A DNA stretch of 35,129 nt. It comes from Clostridiaceae bacterium. GTDB lineage: Bacteria; Bacillota; Clostridia; SK-Y3. The translations under genes and the position numbers were made by a program. The stretch spans positions 1 to 35,129 of the forward strand of contig JAAYHJ010000058.1 of NCBI GenBank assembly GCA_012735465.1. The letters are read 5' to 3'. This document shows positions 1-7,790 of the stretch, in pieces. Positions within the stretch are counted from its first letter, which is position 1. The number at the start of each line of letters is the position of its first letter. The notes beneath the pieces are model-generated. The model was given only the letters and a program-made list of their open reading frames with translations. It was not told where the DNA came from and searched no databases.

Positions 1-32
1 AAAAACTCCAATATCAACAATTTTAAAGGGCA

Positions 33-68
33 TACAACGCAGCGGGTATGTGATATAGCCCGTTGTAT
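33..68. repeat. Inverted repeat, possible end of an upstream transcript
   Basis: ATACAAC at 33-39 pairs with GTTGTAT at 62-68, and an inner GGG can pair with CCC next to the right arm, leaving a short bulge. No T-run follows, so it is a weak terminator candidate. It may be the 3' end of a gene outside the window. Confidence 0.3.
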
Positions 69-140
69 CAAAAAGATGGGGATACCTTTAAGTTTAATTA
101 TCCTACAACAAATTGACACTATCTTAATCTTTAGGCATAC

Positions 141-169
141 TTGACACGTTCTTATATTACGGTTAAAAT
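141..169 (+). promoter_or_regulatory. hisS promoter (SigA type)
   Basis: A consensus TTGACA at 141-146 is followed after 17 bases by TAAAAT at 164-169, so transcription would start near 176, about 95 bases before hisS. A second TTGACA at 113-118 has only a poor -10 partner (CATACT). Confidence 0.7.
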
Positions 170-190
170 AAAACAAGGCAATAAATGTAT

Positions 191-239
191 GTTTCACCAT
201 GAAACCTTTCGTCCCTGGGTGGATGGAGGGTTTATTTTA
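191..239 (+). promoter_or_regulatory. Possible hisS leader attenuator (two competing hairpins)
   Basis: A 13-bp stem including three G-U pairs joins 202-214 with 221-233 around a six-base loop and is followed by a T-rich stretch (TTTATTTTAT), like an intrinsic terminator. A smaller hairpin, GTTTC 191-195 with GAAAC 201-205, overlaps its left arm, so the two cannot form together. No T-box consensus is visible. Attenuation is an inference from the geometry and from the position between promoter and start codon. Confidence 0.4.
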
Positions 240-269
240 TAGATAGATGTATGCTAAGGAGTTGATAAA

Positions 270-1526
270 ATGCTTATAAAAGCACCGAGGGGTACAAAGG
301 ATGTAATTCCGGAGGAATCCTATAAATGGCAATACATAGAAGAGATGATCAGAAAGATTTGCAAAAGCTATGGATATAAAGAAATCAGAACGCCGGTATT
401 TGAGTACACCGAGTTATTTGAGCGGGGAGTGGGCGATACAACCGACGTGGTGCAAAAGGAAATGTATACTTTTGAGGATAAGGGCGGCAGAAGTATAACG
501 CTGCGTCCTGAAGGCACTGCCCCGGCTGCCAGAAGTTATTTGGAAAACAGCTTGTATGCGGCGCCCATGCCTGTTAAGATGTATTATATAAATTCATGTT
601 ACCGGTATGAAAACCCACAGGCAGGAAGATTAAGAGAATTCCACCAGTTTGGTATAGAGGTTTTTGGTTCTGAAAAACCTTCTGTGGACGGGGAGGTTAT
701 CTCCCTGGCAATGACCCTGTTGAATAAACTGGGTGTACAAGGGTTGGAGTTAAATATAAACAGCATTGGCTGTCCCAAATGCAGGAGTGAATACCATAAA
801 AGGCTAAAGGATTATCTGGTAGGGCACCTGGACAAGCTTTGTCCTACCTGTAATGAAAGGTATAAAAAAAATCCGTTGCGGGTTTTAGATTGCAAGCTGG
901 ATAAATGCAAGGCAGTTGCAGGCAGTGCACCCATATTGCTTGACAGCCTCTGCGATGAATGTAAGGCTCATTTTGAAAGCTTGAAATCCTATCTTGATTG
1001 CATGAATATTCCATACGGTATCGACCCGTATATTGTGCGTGGACTGGACTACTATACCAGGACGGTATTTGAAATTGTATCAAAAAATATAGGGGCACAA
1101 AGTACGGTATGCGGTGGTGGAAGGTACGATGGCCTGATTGAACAATTAGGCGGCAAACCGGCTCCCGGTATCGGATTCGGGCTGGGATTGGAGCGTCTGC
1201 TGCTCATCCTTGAAGAACAGGGGATTGATATTCCCAAACCCGACCCTATTACTTTGTTTATTGTGTCCGTTGGTGAAAAGGCCGAAATGAAAGCCCAGTC
1301 CCTTGTATATACTCTAAGGCAGCAATACATAAGTGCGGAAAAGGATCACATGGGAAGAAGTGTTAAGGCACAGATGAAGTATGCAGATAAGCTGGGAGTA
1401 AAGTATACCATGGTCCTGGGTGATGATGAAATTGAAAAGGGTACGGCCGTACTGAAAGATATGAGAACGGGGGAAAAGCAGGAGATTGCTTTGGACAACC
1501 TTGTGGAAATATTAAAAGATGCATGA
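270..1526 (+). CDS. hisS: Histidyl-tRNA synthetase
   Basis: Class II aminoacyl-tRNA synthetase that charges tRNA-His in the cytoplasm. The 418-residue length is normal for bacterial HisRS. The motif-2 region RPEGTAPAARSYLEN lies near residues 79-93, and the HisRS signature GLDYYTRTVFEI lies near residue 260, followed by a glycine-rich motif 3 (GFGLGLERLLL). A cysteine-rich middle segment (CPKC, CPTC, CDEC) also occurs in many HisRS proteins and is not a fused zinc protein. The C-terminal anticodon-binding domain is complete. The ATG has AAGGAG at 256-261, eight bases upstream. aspS follows after 21 bases, so the two are probably one operon, a common Firmicute arrangement. Confidence 0.97.
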   Translation: MLIKAPRGTKDVIPEESYKWQYIEEMIRKICKSYGYKEIRTPVFEYTELFERGVGDTTDVVQKEMYTFEDKGGRSITLRPEGTAPAARSYLENSLYAAPMPVKMYYINSCYRYENPQAGRLREFHQFGIEVFGSEKPSVDGEVISLAMTLLNKLGVQGLELNINSIGCPKCRSEYHKRLKDYLVGHLDKLCPTCNERYKKNPLRVLDCKLDKCKAVAGSAPILLDSLCDECKAHFESLKSYLDCMNIPYGIDPYIVRGLDYYTRTVFEIVSKNIGAQSTVCGGGRYDGLIEQLGGKPAPGIGFGLGLERLLLILEEQGIDIPKPDPITLFIVSVGEKAEMKAQSLVYTLRQQYISAEKDHMGRSVKAQMKYADKLGVKYTMVLGDDEIEKGTAVLKDMRTGEKQEIALDNLVEILKDA

Positions 1527-1547
1527 TAAATTGGAGGAGATGAAAAG

Positions 1548-3326
1548 ATGGAAACAATGCAGGGCTTAAAAAGAACCCATATGTGCGCCGAGCTGAGCTT
1601 GCAGGATGTTGGGAAGAAAGTTGTATTAATGGGTTGGGTACAGGGAAGAAGAAATCTTGGAGGATTGATTTTTGTTGACTTGAGAGACCGTTCGGGTATT
1701 ATACAAATAGTATTTGATGAAAATGTAAGTGCTGACATTTTTAAGAAAGCAGAGCTAATACGCAATGAATATGTGCTTGCAGTGGTTGGAACTGTTGCTA
1801 GTAGGGCACCCGAGGCCATAAATGACAGGATGAAAACGGGACATATTGAAGTAAAGGCAAGTGAATTAAGGATACTGAGCAAAGCGGAAACCCCTCCTTT
1901 TTATATTATAGAAAATTTGGATGCCAATGAACAGCTTCGCCTGAAGTACAGGTACCTTGACTTAAGAAGACCGGATATGCAAAAAAATATAATGTTGAGG
2001 CATAGGGTGGCAAAGATTGTACGGGATTTTTTTGATGAGAATGGGTTTTTGGAGATTGAAACGCCCATGCTTACAAAAAGCACTCCTGAAGGCGCCAGGG
2101 ATTACCTGGTTCCCAGCCGTGTGCATCCGGGAAAGTTTTATGCGTTGCCCCAGTCGCCCCAATTGTATAAGCAGCTTTTGATGCTGGCGGGTATGGACCG
2201 CTATTTTCAGATTGTGCGCTGCTTCCGGGATGAAGACTTAAGAGCGGATCGCCAGCCGGAATTCACACAAATTGATATAGAGATGTCCTTTGTTAATGTG
2301 GAGGATGTATTGGAGATAAATGAAAGGTTAATGGCAAAAATTTTTAAGGATGTACTTGGTATAGAATTGCAAATGCCTTTTTTGCGGTTGCCTTATAGTG
2401 AGGCCCTGGAGCGGTTCGGTTCAGACAAGCCCGATATACGTTTTGGACTTGAGCTTAAAAATATCTCTGACATAGTGGCAGGCAGCGGGTTCAAGGTTTT
2501 TGCGGATGCGGTTGCAAGGGGCGGAAGCGTAAGGGCAATAAATGCAAAACAGTGTGCTGATAAGTTTAGCAGGAGAGATTTGGACAGCCTTGGCGAATAT
2601 GTAAAGACATATAGGGCAAAGGGATTGGCCTGGATTATAGTTACAGAAAACGAAATAAAATCGCCTGTCAAAAAGTTTTTAAGCGACGAGGAAATGCAGA
2701 CGATACTGGGAAGAACGGATGCTCAACCGGGAGATATAATAATGATAATAGCCGACCGGGATGATATCGTGTTTGATTCCCTGGGCCATCTACGACTGGA
2801 ACTGGCAAAAAGGTTAAACCTTATAAAGAAGGACGATTATAAACTGCTATGGGTAACCGAATTTCCGCTGCTGGAATATGATGAAGAAGAAAAAAGATAT
2901 GTGGCTAAGCATCATCCTTTCACGTCACCTATGGATGAGGATATTCCCCTCTTGGACAGCGACCCGCTAAAGGTAAGGGCAAAGGCCTATGACATAGTAT
3001 TAAACGGGGTAGAAATAGGTGGCGGAAGCATCAGAATTTTTAATACCGAACTGCAACAAAAGATGTTTGAAACCCTTGGTTTCAGTAAAGAAGAAGCATG
3101 GGAAAGATTTGGATTTCTGATGGAAGCTTTTAAATATGGTACACCGCCTCACGGTGGCATGGCCTATGGTCTGGACCGTTTGGTAATGCTTCTTGCAGGA
3201 AGGGACAGCATAAGGGATGTAATTGCGTTTCCAAAAGTACAAACGGCAGCTGAACTGATGACCAATGCCCCGTCGGAGGTAGACGCAAAGCAATTGAAGG
3301 AATTACACATAAAACTGGATGTATGA
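1548..3326 (+). CDS. aspS: Aspartyl-tRNA synthetase
   Basis: Class IIb synthetase that charges tRNA-Asp. The 592-residue length fits the bacterial AspRS type, with an N-terminal OB-fold anticodon domain (about residues 10-110), the catalytic core and the bacterial GAD insertion in the middle (about 290-420). Motif 2 includes FRDEDLRADRQPEFTQID and motif 3 includes GGMAYGLDRLVMLL. The chosen ATG has a GGAGGAGA ribosome site about ten bases upstream. A second ATG three codons later is less well spaced. An asparaginyl-tRNA synthetase is also present at 11038, so indirect Asn-tRNA formation would not be required. Whether this enzyme is discriminating cannot be told from the sequence alone. Confidence 0.97.
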   Translation: METMQGLKRTHMCAELSLQDVGKKVVLMGWVQGRRNLGGLIFVDLRDRSGIIQIVFDENVSADIFKKAELIRNEYVLAVVGTVASRAPEAINDRMKTGHIEVKASELRILSKAETPPFYIIENLDANEQLRLKYRYLDLRRPDMQKNIMLRHRVAKIVRDFFDENGFLEIETPMLTKSTPEGARDYLVPSRVHPGKFYALPQSPQLYKQLLMLAGMDRYFQIVRCFRDEDLRADRQPEFTQIDIEMSFVNVEDVLEINERLMAKIFKDVLGIELQMPFLRLPYSEALERFGSDKPDIRFGLELKNISDIVAGSGFKVFADAVARGGSVRAINAKQCADKFSRRDLDSLGEYVKTYRAKGLAWIIVTENEIKSPVKKFLSDEEMQTILGRTDAQPGDIIMIIADRDDIVFDSLGHLRLELAKRLNLIKKDDYKLLWVTEFPLLEYDEEEKRYVAKHHPFTSPMDEDIPLLDSDPLKVRAKAYDIVLNGVEIGGGSIRIFNTELQQKMFETLGFSKEEAWERFGFLMEAFKYGTPPHGGMAYGLDRLVMLLAGRDSIRDVIAFPKVQTAAELMTNAPSEVDAKQLKELHIKLDV

Positions 3327-3344
3327 TACCATCATAAAAAACAT

Positions 3345-3392
3345 GGCAGTGGCATTGTTTGGGACGTTTCCCACAGCGTCCCGGTGACTGCC
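3345..3392 (+). repeat. Two-level hairpin between aspS and pfkA
   Basis: An inner stem pairs GGGACG 3361-3366 with CGTCCC 3377-3382. An outer stem pairs GGCAGT 3345-3350 with ACTGCC 3387-3392. No T-run follows, so a simple terminator is unlikely. It could be an mRNA processing or stability element, or part of the pfkA leader. Confidence 0.45.
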
Positions 3393-3430
3393 CACAGGTC
3401 TTGATGTATAAATATTATAAGGAGGTCAAC

Positions 3431-4402
3431 ATGAAAAGAATAGGTGTTTTAACAAGCGGGGGAGATGCTCCCGGTATGAATGCTTGCATCCGTGCAATTG
3501 TAAAAGCAGCTGCGGCTTATGGAATTGAAGTGATGGGAATTTATGAAGGATATAAAGGTCTTATGGAAGGCAAGATGAATGTGCTGACCTGCAATTATGT
3601 GGATGATATCATAGAACTCAGCGGTACAATCCTTAAAAGTGCACGCAGCAAATTATTCCGTACCGAAGAAGGACTTAAGCTTGCCAAGGAACAGGCAGAT
3701 AAGAATGGCATTGAGGGGCTAATTGTTATAGGAGGCGATGGCTCCTTTAGAGGAGCTTGTGATATATCCAGGTATGGCTTGCCTGTTATAGGCATACCAG
3801 GTACAATTGATAATGATATTGCAGGCACGGATTATTCCATAGGCGCCGATACGGCAGTAAATATTGTAACCGAAACCCTGTCAAGGATACATGATACGGC
3901 AAGATCGCTCATTATGGACAGCCCAAGGGTGTTTCTGGTGGAAGTGATGGGACGGGCATGTGGATATATTGCAATGACAGCCTCGATTGTAGGTGGAGCC
4001 GATTACTGTCTTGTACCGGAAATACCTTATGATATAGATGAAATGTGCTCACATCTTAAAAAGAAATTTGATAATGGGAAGATGTATAGTGTTGTGGTTG
4101 TTGCAGAAGGTGCCACCAATGTGAATGATTTAAAAAAACAGGTGGATGCAGCATTGAATATTGATGCAAGAACATGTGTCCTGGGCCATTTACAGAGAGG
4201 CGGATCACCCACCGCCTTTGACCGCATGATTGCAAGCCAGATGGCTTTAAAGGCTGTGGAATTGCTGGTTGAAGGCAAAACAAACCAGATGGTGGGAGTT
4301 GTAGCCGGTAAGGCGGTATCCTGTGATATATCCGTAGGAATTAACGATAAAAACAAGATAAGCGCCGAAATGGTACGATTAAATAATATACTTATTGGTT
4401 AA
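3431..4402 (+). CDS. pfkA: ATP-dependent 6-phosphofructokinase
   Basis: Converts fructose-6-phosphate to fructose-1,6-bisphosphate in glycolysis. It is 323 residues from this ATG, close to the usual 320. It has the N-terminal nucleotide loop VLTSGGDAPGMNA, the GGDGSFRGA motif and the catalytic PGTIDND segment with the proton-abstracting Asp, then VEVMGRACGYIA for substrate binding. The frame is open 24 codons further upstream, but the ribosome site AAGGAGG at 3419-3425 and the family N-terminus (MKRIGVLTSGGD) select 3431. It lies 104 bases after aspS across a hairpin and ends at a strong terminator. It may be read from the hisS promoter or from its own. Confidence 0.96.
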   Translation: MKRIGVLTSGGDAPGMNACIRAIVKAAAAYGIEVMGIYEGYKGLMEGKMNVLTCNYVDDIIELSGTILKSARSKLFRTEEGLKLAKEQADKNGIEGLIVIGGDGSFRGACDISRYGLPVIGIPGTIDNDIAGTDYSIGADTAVNIVTETLSRIHDTARSLIMDSPRVFLVEVMGRACGYIAMTASIVGGADYCLVPEIPYDIDEMCSHLKKKFDNGKMYSVVVVAEGATNVNDLKKQVDAALNIDARTCVLGHLQRGGSPTAFDRMIASQMALKAVELLVEGKTNQMVGVVAGKAVSCDISVGINDKNKISAEMVRLNNILIG

Positions 4403-4407
4403 AAAAA

Positions 4408-4485
4408 AGAAGGTTGCCTTCCTTTTTGTAAACGTAACGGTAAAATTTTTATGAATTAAAAATTTTACCGTTACGTTTTTATATT
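4408..4485. terminator. pfkA terminator (21-bp perfect hairpin)
   Basis: A perfect 21-bp inverted repeat joins 4430-4450 with 4458-4478 around a seven-base loop and is flanked by A- and T-rich sequence. A smaller hairpin, GAAGG-TTG-CCTTC followed by CTTTTTG, precedes it at about 4409-4428. Together they separate pfkA from the ABC transporter operon. Confidence 0.8.
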
Positions 4486-4616
4486 TTTTATAAAATTCAT
4501 AAATTATTTACAATTTATATAAAAAATTATGTTATTATACCAGTGTTAAAATGCGTTTATGATAAATGGTTTAATTGCTAAGAAATATAAAATTTAATAG
4601 GATCGGGAGTGAAAGG

Positions 4617-5579
4617 ATGATTGAGATTAAGAATTTAACCAAAAAGTACGGAAACCACGTGGCCGTGGACAATATCAGTTTCACGGTGGAAAAAGGTGAA
4701 ATTCTTGGCTTCCTTGGACCTAATGGTGCCGGAAAATCCACCACGATGAATATCATAACGGGATATCTGCCATCCACCGAAGGTACAGTAACCATTGATG
4801 GTTACGATATTTTAGAACAACCCTTTGAAGCAAAAAAAAGAATTGGCTATCTTCCGGAACAGCCACCTCTTTATATGGAGATGACTGTGGCCGAATACCT
4901 TGATTTTGTAATGAAAATAAAAAAAGTAAAACAAAAAGGTAAGAGCCATATTGATGATATTATGTCATTAGTGCAAATTGGAGATGTAAAAAATCGTTTG
5001 ATAAAAAATCTTTCAAAGGGATATAGGCAAAGGGTTGGGCTGGCACAGGCGCTGATTGGAAATCCTGAAGTGCTGATTTTGGATGAACCGACGGTTGGAT
5101 TGGACCCAAAACAAATTATTGATATTCGAAATGTGATTAAGGATTTGGGTAAAGAGCATACCATCATACTTAGTTCCCATATTCTCCCTGAAGTAAGTGC
5201 CATATGTGAACGGGTTATCATTATCAATAAGGGAAAGATTGCGGCTATTGATACACCGGAGAACCTGTCACAAGCTTTAACCAATGAAAGAAAACTTATC
5301 GTGCGGGTAGCCGGTGAAGAAAAACAGGTAATGAAATGCATCCAGGAACTGGAAGGAGTCAGGAATGTTGAGGTCCAGGGCCAGGAAGAACCGGATGCCA
5401 TTGACTACATAATTGAGTCGGAACCGGGCATCGATATTCGTAAGCCTTTGTTTTATGTGTTAAGCAAAAATCAATTTCCTATTCTCATGTTAAAGCCGTT
5501 AACCCTTAGCCTGGAGGAAATTTTCCTGCAGCTTATAACGTCGGAAAAGGAGGTTATCAATAGTGATAGCAATATTTAG
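4617..5579 (+). CDS. ABC transporter ATP-binding protein, GldA/NatA type
   Basis: Cytoplasmic ATPase of an ABC-2-type exporter, 320 residues. It has Walker A GPNGAGKSTT at residues 34-43, a signature segment LSKGYRQRVGLAQAL, Walker B VLILDEP and a switch histidine in LSSHILPE. The C-terminal 100 residues are the extra domain usual in GldA/CcmA-like ATPases. The frame is open back to a TTG at 4575, but the ATG at 4617 with GGGAGTGAAAGG upstream starts the conserved domain. The permease gene begins inside its last 17 bases, so the two are translationally coupled. The substrate is unknown. The set resembles the gliding-motility-named Gld exporters, but that name does not imply gliding in Clostridia. 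Confidence 0.93.
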   Translation: MIEIKNLTKKYGNHVAVDNISFTVEKGEILGFLGPNGAGKSTTMNIITGYLPSTEGTVTIDGYDILEQPFEAKKRIGYLPEQPPLYMEMTVAEYLDFVMKIKKVKQKGKSHIDDIMSLVQIGDVKNRLIKNLSKGYRQRVGLAQALIGNPEVLILDEPTVGLDPKQIIDIRNVIKDLGKEHTIILSSHILPEVSAICERVIIINKGKIAAIDTPENLSQALTNERKLIVRVAGEEKQVMKCIQELEGVRNVEVQGQEEPDAIDYIIESEPGIDIRKPLFYVLSKNQFPILMLKPLTLSLEEIFLQLITSEKEVINSDSNI

Positions 5580-6267
5580 AAGGGAACTTAAGGCATACTT
5601 TTTTTCGCCTTTAGGTTATGTCTTCATAGGTTTTTTCCTACTGTTATCCGGGTATTTTTTTTCAGTATCCAATATATTAAGGGCTACTGTAAATATGGCG
5701 GTGTTTTTCTCAAATTTAAGCCTTGTATTTTTATTCCTCATACCTATTCTTACAATGAGGCTGATATCGGAAGAAATAAAGAACCGAACCGACCAGCTTT
5801 TATTTACTTCCCCGGTGAGCCTTACGGGAATAGTATTGGGTAAATATTTAGCAGCATTATCCATGCTTTTAATAACCTTGGTTATTACAGGCATTTACAC
5901 AATCTTCCTTAATATTTTCAGTGATCCGCCTATGGGAGAAATAATCACGGGATATATTGGTTTCTTTTTACTAGGAGCTTCTTTTATATCGGTTGGCATC
6001 TTCATATCATCTCTTACAGAAAACCAGATTATCGCTGCGGTGGCCAGTTTTTCAGTACTTATTATTTTATGGTTTATAAATTGGATCATACCCTATGCAT
6101 CCAATCCAATGTTTGTAAAAGTGTTGGAATGGTTTTCCATGTTAAAGCGGTTTGAGGTTTTTAATATGGGAATTTTGAGTTTAAATAACATAGTATATTT
6201 TGTCAGTTTTATAATTACTTTTGTGTTTCTCACCATAAGGGTGCTTGAAAAAAGACGTTGGAGTTAG
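5563..6267 (+). CDS. ABC-2 type permease, GldF-like
   Basis: Integral membrane subunit of the exporter, 234 residues with about six hydrophobic segments: an N-terminal cytoplasmic REL(K/R)AYF motif, then spans near residues 18-38, 55-75, 100-122, 135-160, 165-185 and 205-228. The start is GTG at 5563, with AAAGGAGG nine bases upstream, overlapping the end of the ATPase gene. The EEIKNRTDQLLFTSPVS segment after the second span is the conserved coupling region of ABC-2 permeases of this group. The GldG-like gene follows 12 bases later. The fold and role are well supported; the cargo is not known. Confidence 0.9.
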   Translation: MIAIFRRELKAYFFSPLGYVFIGFFLLLSGYFFSVSNILRATVNMAVFFSNLSLVFLFLIPILTMRLISEEIKNRTDQLLFTSPVSLTGIVLGKYLAALSMLLITLVITGIYTIFLNIFSDPPMGEIITGYIGFFLLGASFISVGIFISSLTENQIIAAVASFSVLIILWFINWIIPYASNPMFVKVLEWFSMLKRFEVFNMGILSLNNIVYFVSFIITFVFLTIRVLEKRRWS

Positions 6268-6279
6268 GAGAGGGAAAAG

Positions 6280-7212
6280 ATGAGGACATTAAAAAAGCTT
6301 TTACGGGACAGGAAGTTTAGGCATGGAGCAAGTGCTACCATGGTAACGGCAATTTTTATTGCAGCATTAATTGCCATAAACCTACTTATAGGAAATTACC
6401 ACTTAAATATTGATTTAACAAAGGATAAGATATTTACCCTTTCCGGCCAGACTTTGAAAGTGTTAAAGGAACTAAAGCAGCCGGTTACCATATATGCTCT
6501 TTACAGGCAGGGAAATGAGACACCGGAAATCAAGGAGATTTTAGATCGATATGAAATGGGTTCCCCAAACATAAAAGTGGAATATGTTGACCCGTCAAAA
6601 GATACCGATTTTGTAAACAAATACGCTGAAAAAGGTTATGCTATTTACAATGGAACGATTATAATTGAGCGCGGAGGAAAGTGTAAAGTTATTTCGCCCA
6701 ATGATATTGTGGACTATAATACATACACTCAAGAGGCACGGTCACTGCTGGTTGAGCAGAGAATTACGTCTTCCATTGCTAGTGTGGCTAACGAAAAGGA
6801 GACAATTGTATATTTTGTAGAGGGGCATGAAGAAGCGAGCTTGTCGTTACTGAAGCAAATACTGGAAATGGAAGGTATAAAAACAGGTACGGTACAGCTT
6901 GCTGATCAAGAGATACCGGAAGATGCCCAGTTATTATTGGTTTCAGCCCCTGTCTTTGATTTTGAAGAATCAGAAATTGAAAAATTGGACGCTTATCTGA
7001 ATAAAGGAGGACGGGCTGCCTTTTTATTCCACATATCCCTGGAGTCATTGCCTAATCTGGAAGATTATTTAAAAAAGTGGGGAGTAGCTCTTCATACCGA
7101 TGTGGTTGTTGAAGGGGATAGTCAATACTTTTTCCAGGACATTACCAACTTGATTCCGGAAATGAAGGAACATCCTATTACTTCTGTATTAAAAAAAGGG
7201 AAATGGCTTTGA
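6280..7212 (+). CDS. GldG-like ABC auxiliary protein, N-terminal part (frame broken)
   Basis: Membrane-anchored auxiliary subunit of the Gld-type exporter. An N-terminal membrane segment (about residues 20-38) is followed by DLTKDKIFTLSGQT, the family hallmark, and a large extracytoplasmic domain ending near HPITSVLKKGK. Full GldG-type proteins run on to a second membrane segment near the C-terminus. Here the frame stops at 7212, and the missing part is in the -1 frame from 7203. The junction is an A7 run (7191-7197) in the context TTA-AAA-AAA-GGG. Restoring one A gives LKKREMALIVPIAKS, continuous with the family. The start ATG has AGGAGAGGGAAAAG directly upstream. Confidence 0.85.
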   Translation: MRTLKKLLRDRKFRHGASATMVTAIFIAALIAINLLIGNYHLNIDLTKDKIFTLSGQTLKVLKELKQPVTIYALYRQGNETPEIKEILDRYEMGSPNIKVEYVDPSKDTDFVNKYAEKGYAIYNGTIIIERGGKCKVISPNDIVDYNTYTQEARSLLVEQRITSSIASVANEKETIVYFVEGHEEASLSLLKQILEMEGIKTGTVQLADQEIPEDAQLLLVSAPVFDFEESEIEKLDAYLNKGGRAAFLFHISLESLPNLEDYLKKWGVALHTDVVVEGDSQYFFQDITNLIPEMKEHPITSVLKKGKWL

Positions 7213-7703
7213 TAGTACCAATTGCAAAAAGCATGGATGTTCTGTTTGAAGAACAGGAAGGGATTAAGGTGACACCTTTATTGACCTCATCAGCTCAATC
7301 CTGGGGTGAAGTTAATCTGGAAGATGACAATATACAAAAACAGGAGGATGACAGGGAAGGGCCTCTGGTAATTGCAGCTTCCATAGAGAAACAAATTTCT
7401 GATAAGAATAACCCCGGGCTTAAAAATGCAAAAATATTTGTTTCAGGAAGCGCTGCATTCTTAAGTGACGAAATCCTATCCTACTCTTTGGGAAATGCCA
7501 ATAAAGACTTTTTTATGAATGTTATAGGCTGGATGACGGACCAGGAAGAAATAATAACTATTTCACCTAAGAATATTGCTAGAGAAGTATTGATTATTTC
7601 ACCGGTACAGCAAATTGTATTCATGTTGTTGCTGTTCTTGGGCGTTCCTTTAATCGTATTTATATTGGGCGGTGTGGTTTGGATTAAACGAAGGCATTTA
7701 TAA
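7203..7703 (+). CDS. GldG-like protein, C-terminal part in the -1 frame
   Basis: Continuation of the preceding gene: 166 residues with the remaining extracytoplasmic domain and a C-terminal membrane segment (VFMLLLFLGVPLIVFILGGV) followed by a short basic tail, as expected for the end of GldG. The ATG at 7203 lies inside the overlap and has only the A7GGGAA run as a ribosome site, so independent starting is doubtful. Whether the cell makes a fusion by slippage, two pieces by coupling, or whether a base is missing from the sequence cannot be decided here. The DUF4340 gene that often closes such operons is absent. Confidence 0.75.
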   Translation: MALIVPIAKSMDVLFEEQEGIKVTPLLTSSAQSWGEVNLEDDNIQKQEDDREGPLVIAASIEKQISDKNNPGLKNAKIFVSGSAAFLSDEILSYSLGNANKDFFMNVIGWMTDQEEIITISPKNIAREVLIISPVQQIVFMLLLFLGVPLIVFILGGVVWIKRRHL

Positions 7704-7720
7704 TGTGATATTAAAAGAAA

Positions 7721-7790
7721 GGGTATTATGCCACCTTAAGGGCAGAATATTTATTTGCCCTTAAGGTGGCTCAATATATAATGCCCTTAT
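7721..7790. terminator. Bidirectional terminator between converging genes
   Basis: A 15-bp perfect stem joins 7730-7744 with 7756-7770. It is extended by imperfect outer arms (AGGGTATTAT at 7720-7729 against ATAATGCCCT near 7779-7788). It serves the ABC operon on the plus strand and the S41 peptidase gene on the minus strand. Confidence 0.75.

Noticed and set aside
170-269. T-box for histidine ahead of hisS
   Set aside because: No AGGGTGGNACCGCG-like core or specifier loop was seen; the hairpin is simpler.
773-985. Cysteine-rich block in HisRS as a fused zinc protein
   Set aside because: The same block occurs in the ordinary HisRS family, so it is not a fusion.
844-1330. Minus-strand open frames across hisS
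   Set aside because: They are shadows of a clear HisRS coding frame, with no ribosome site and no recognisable protein features.
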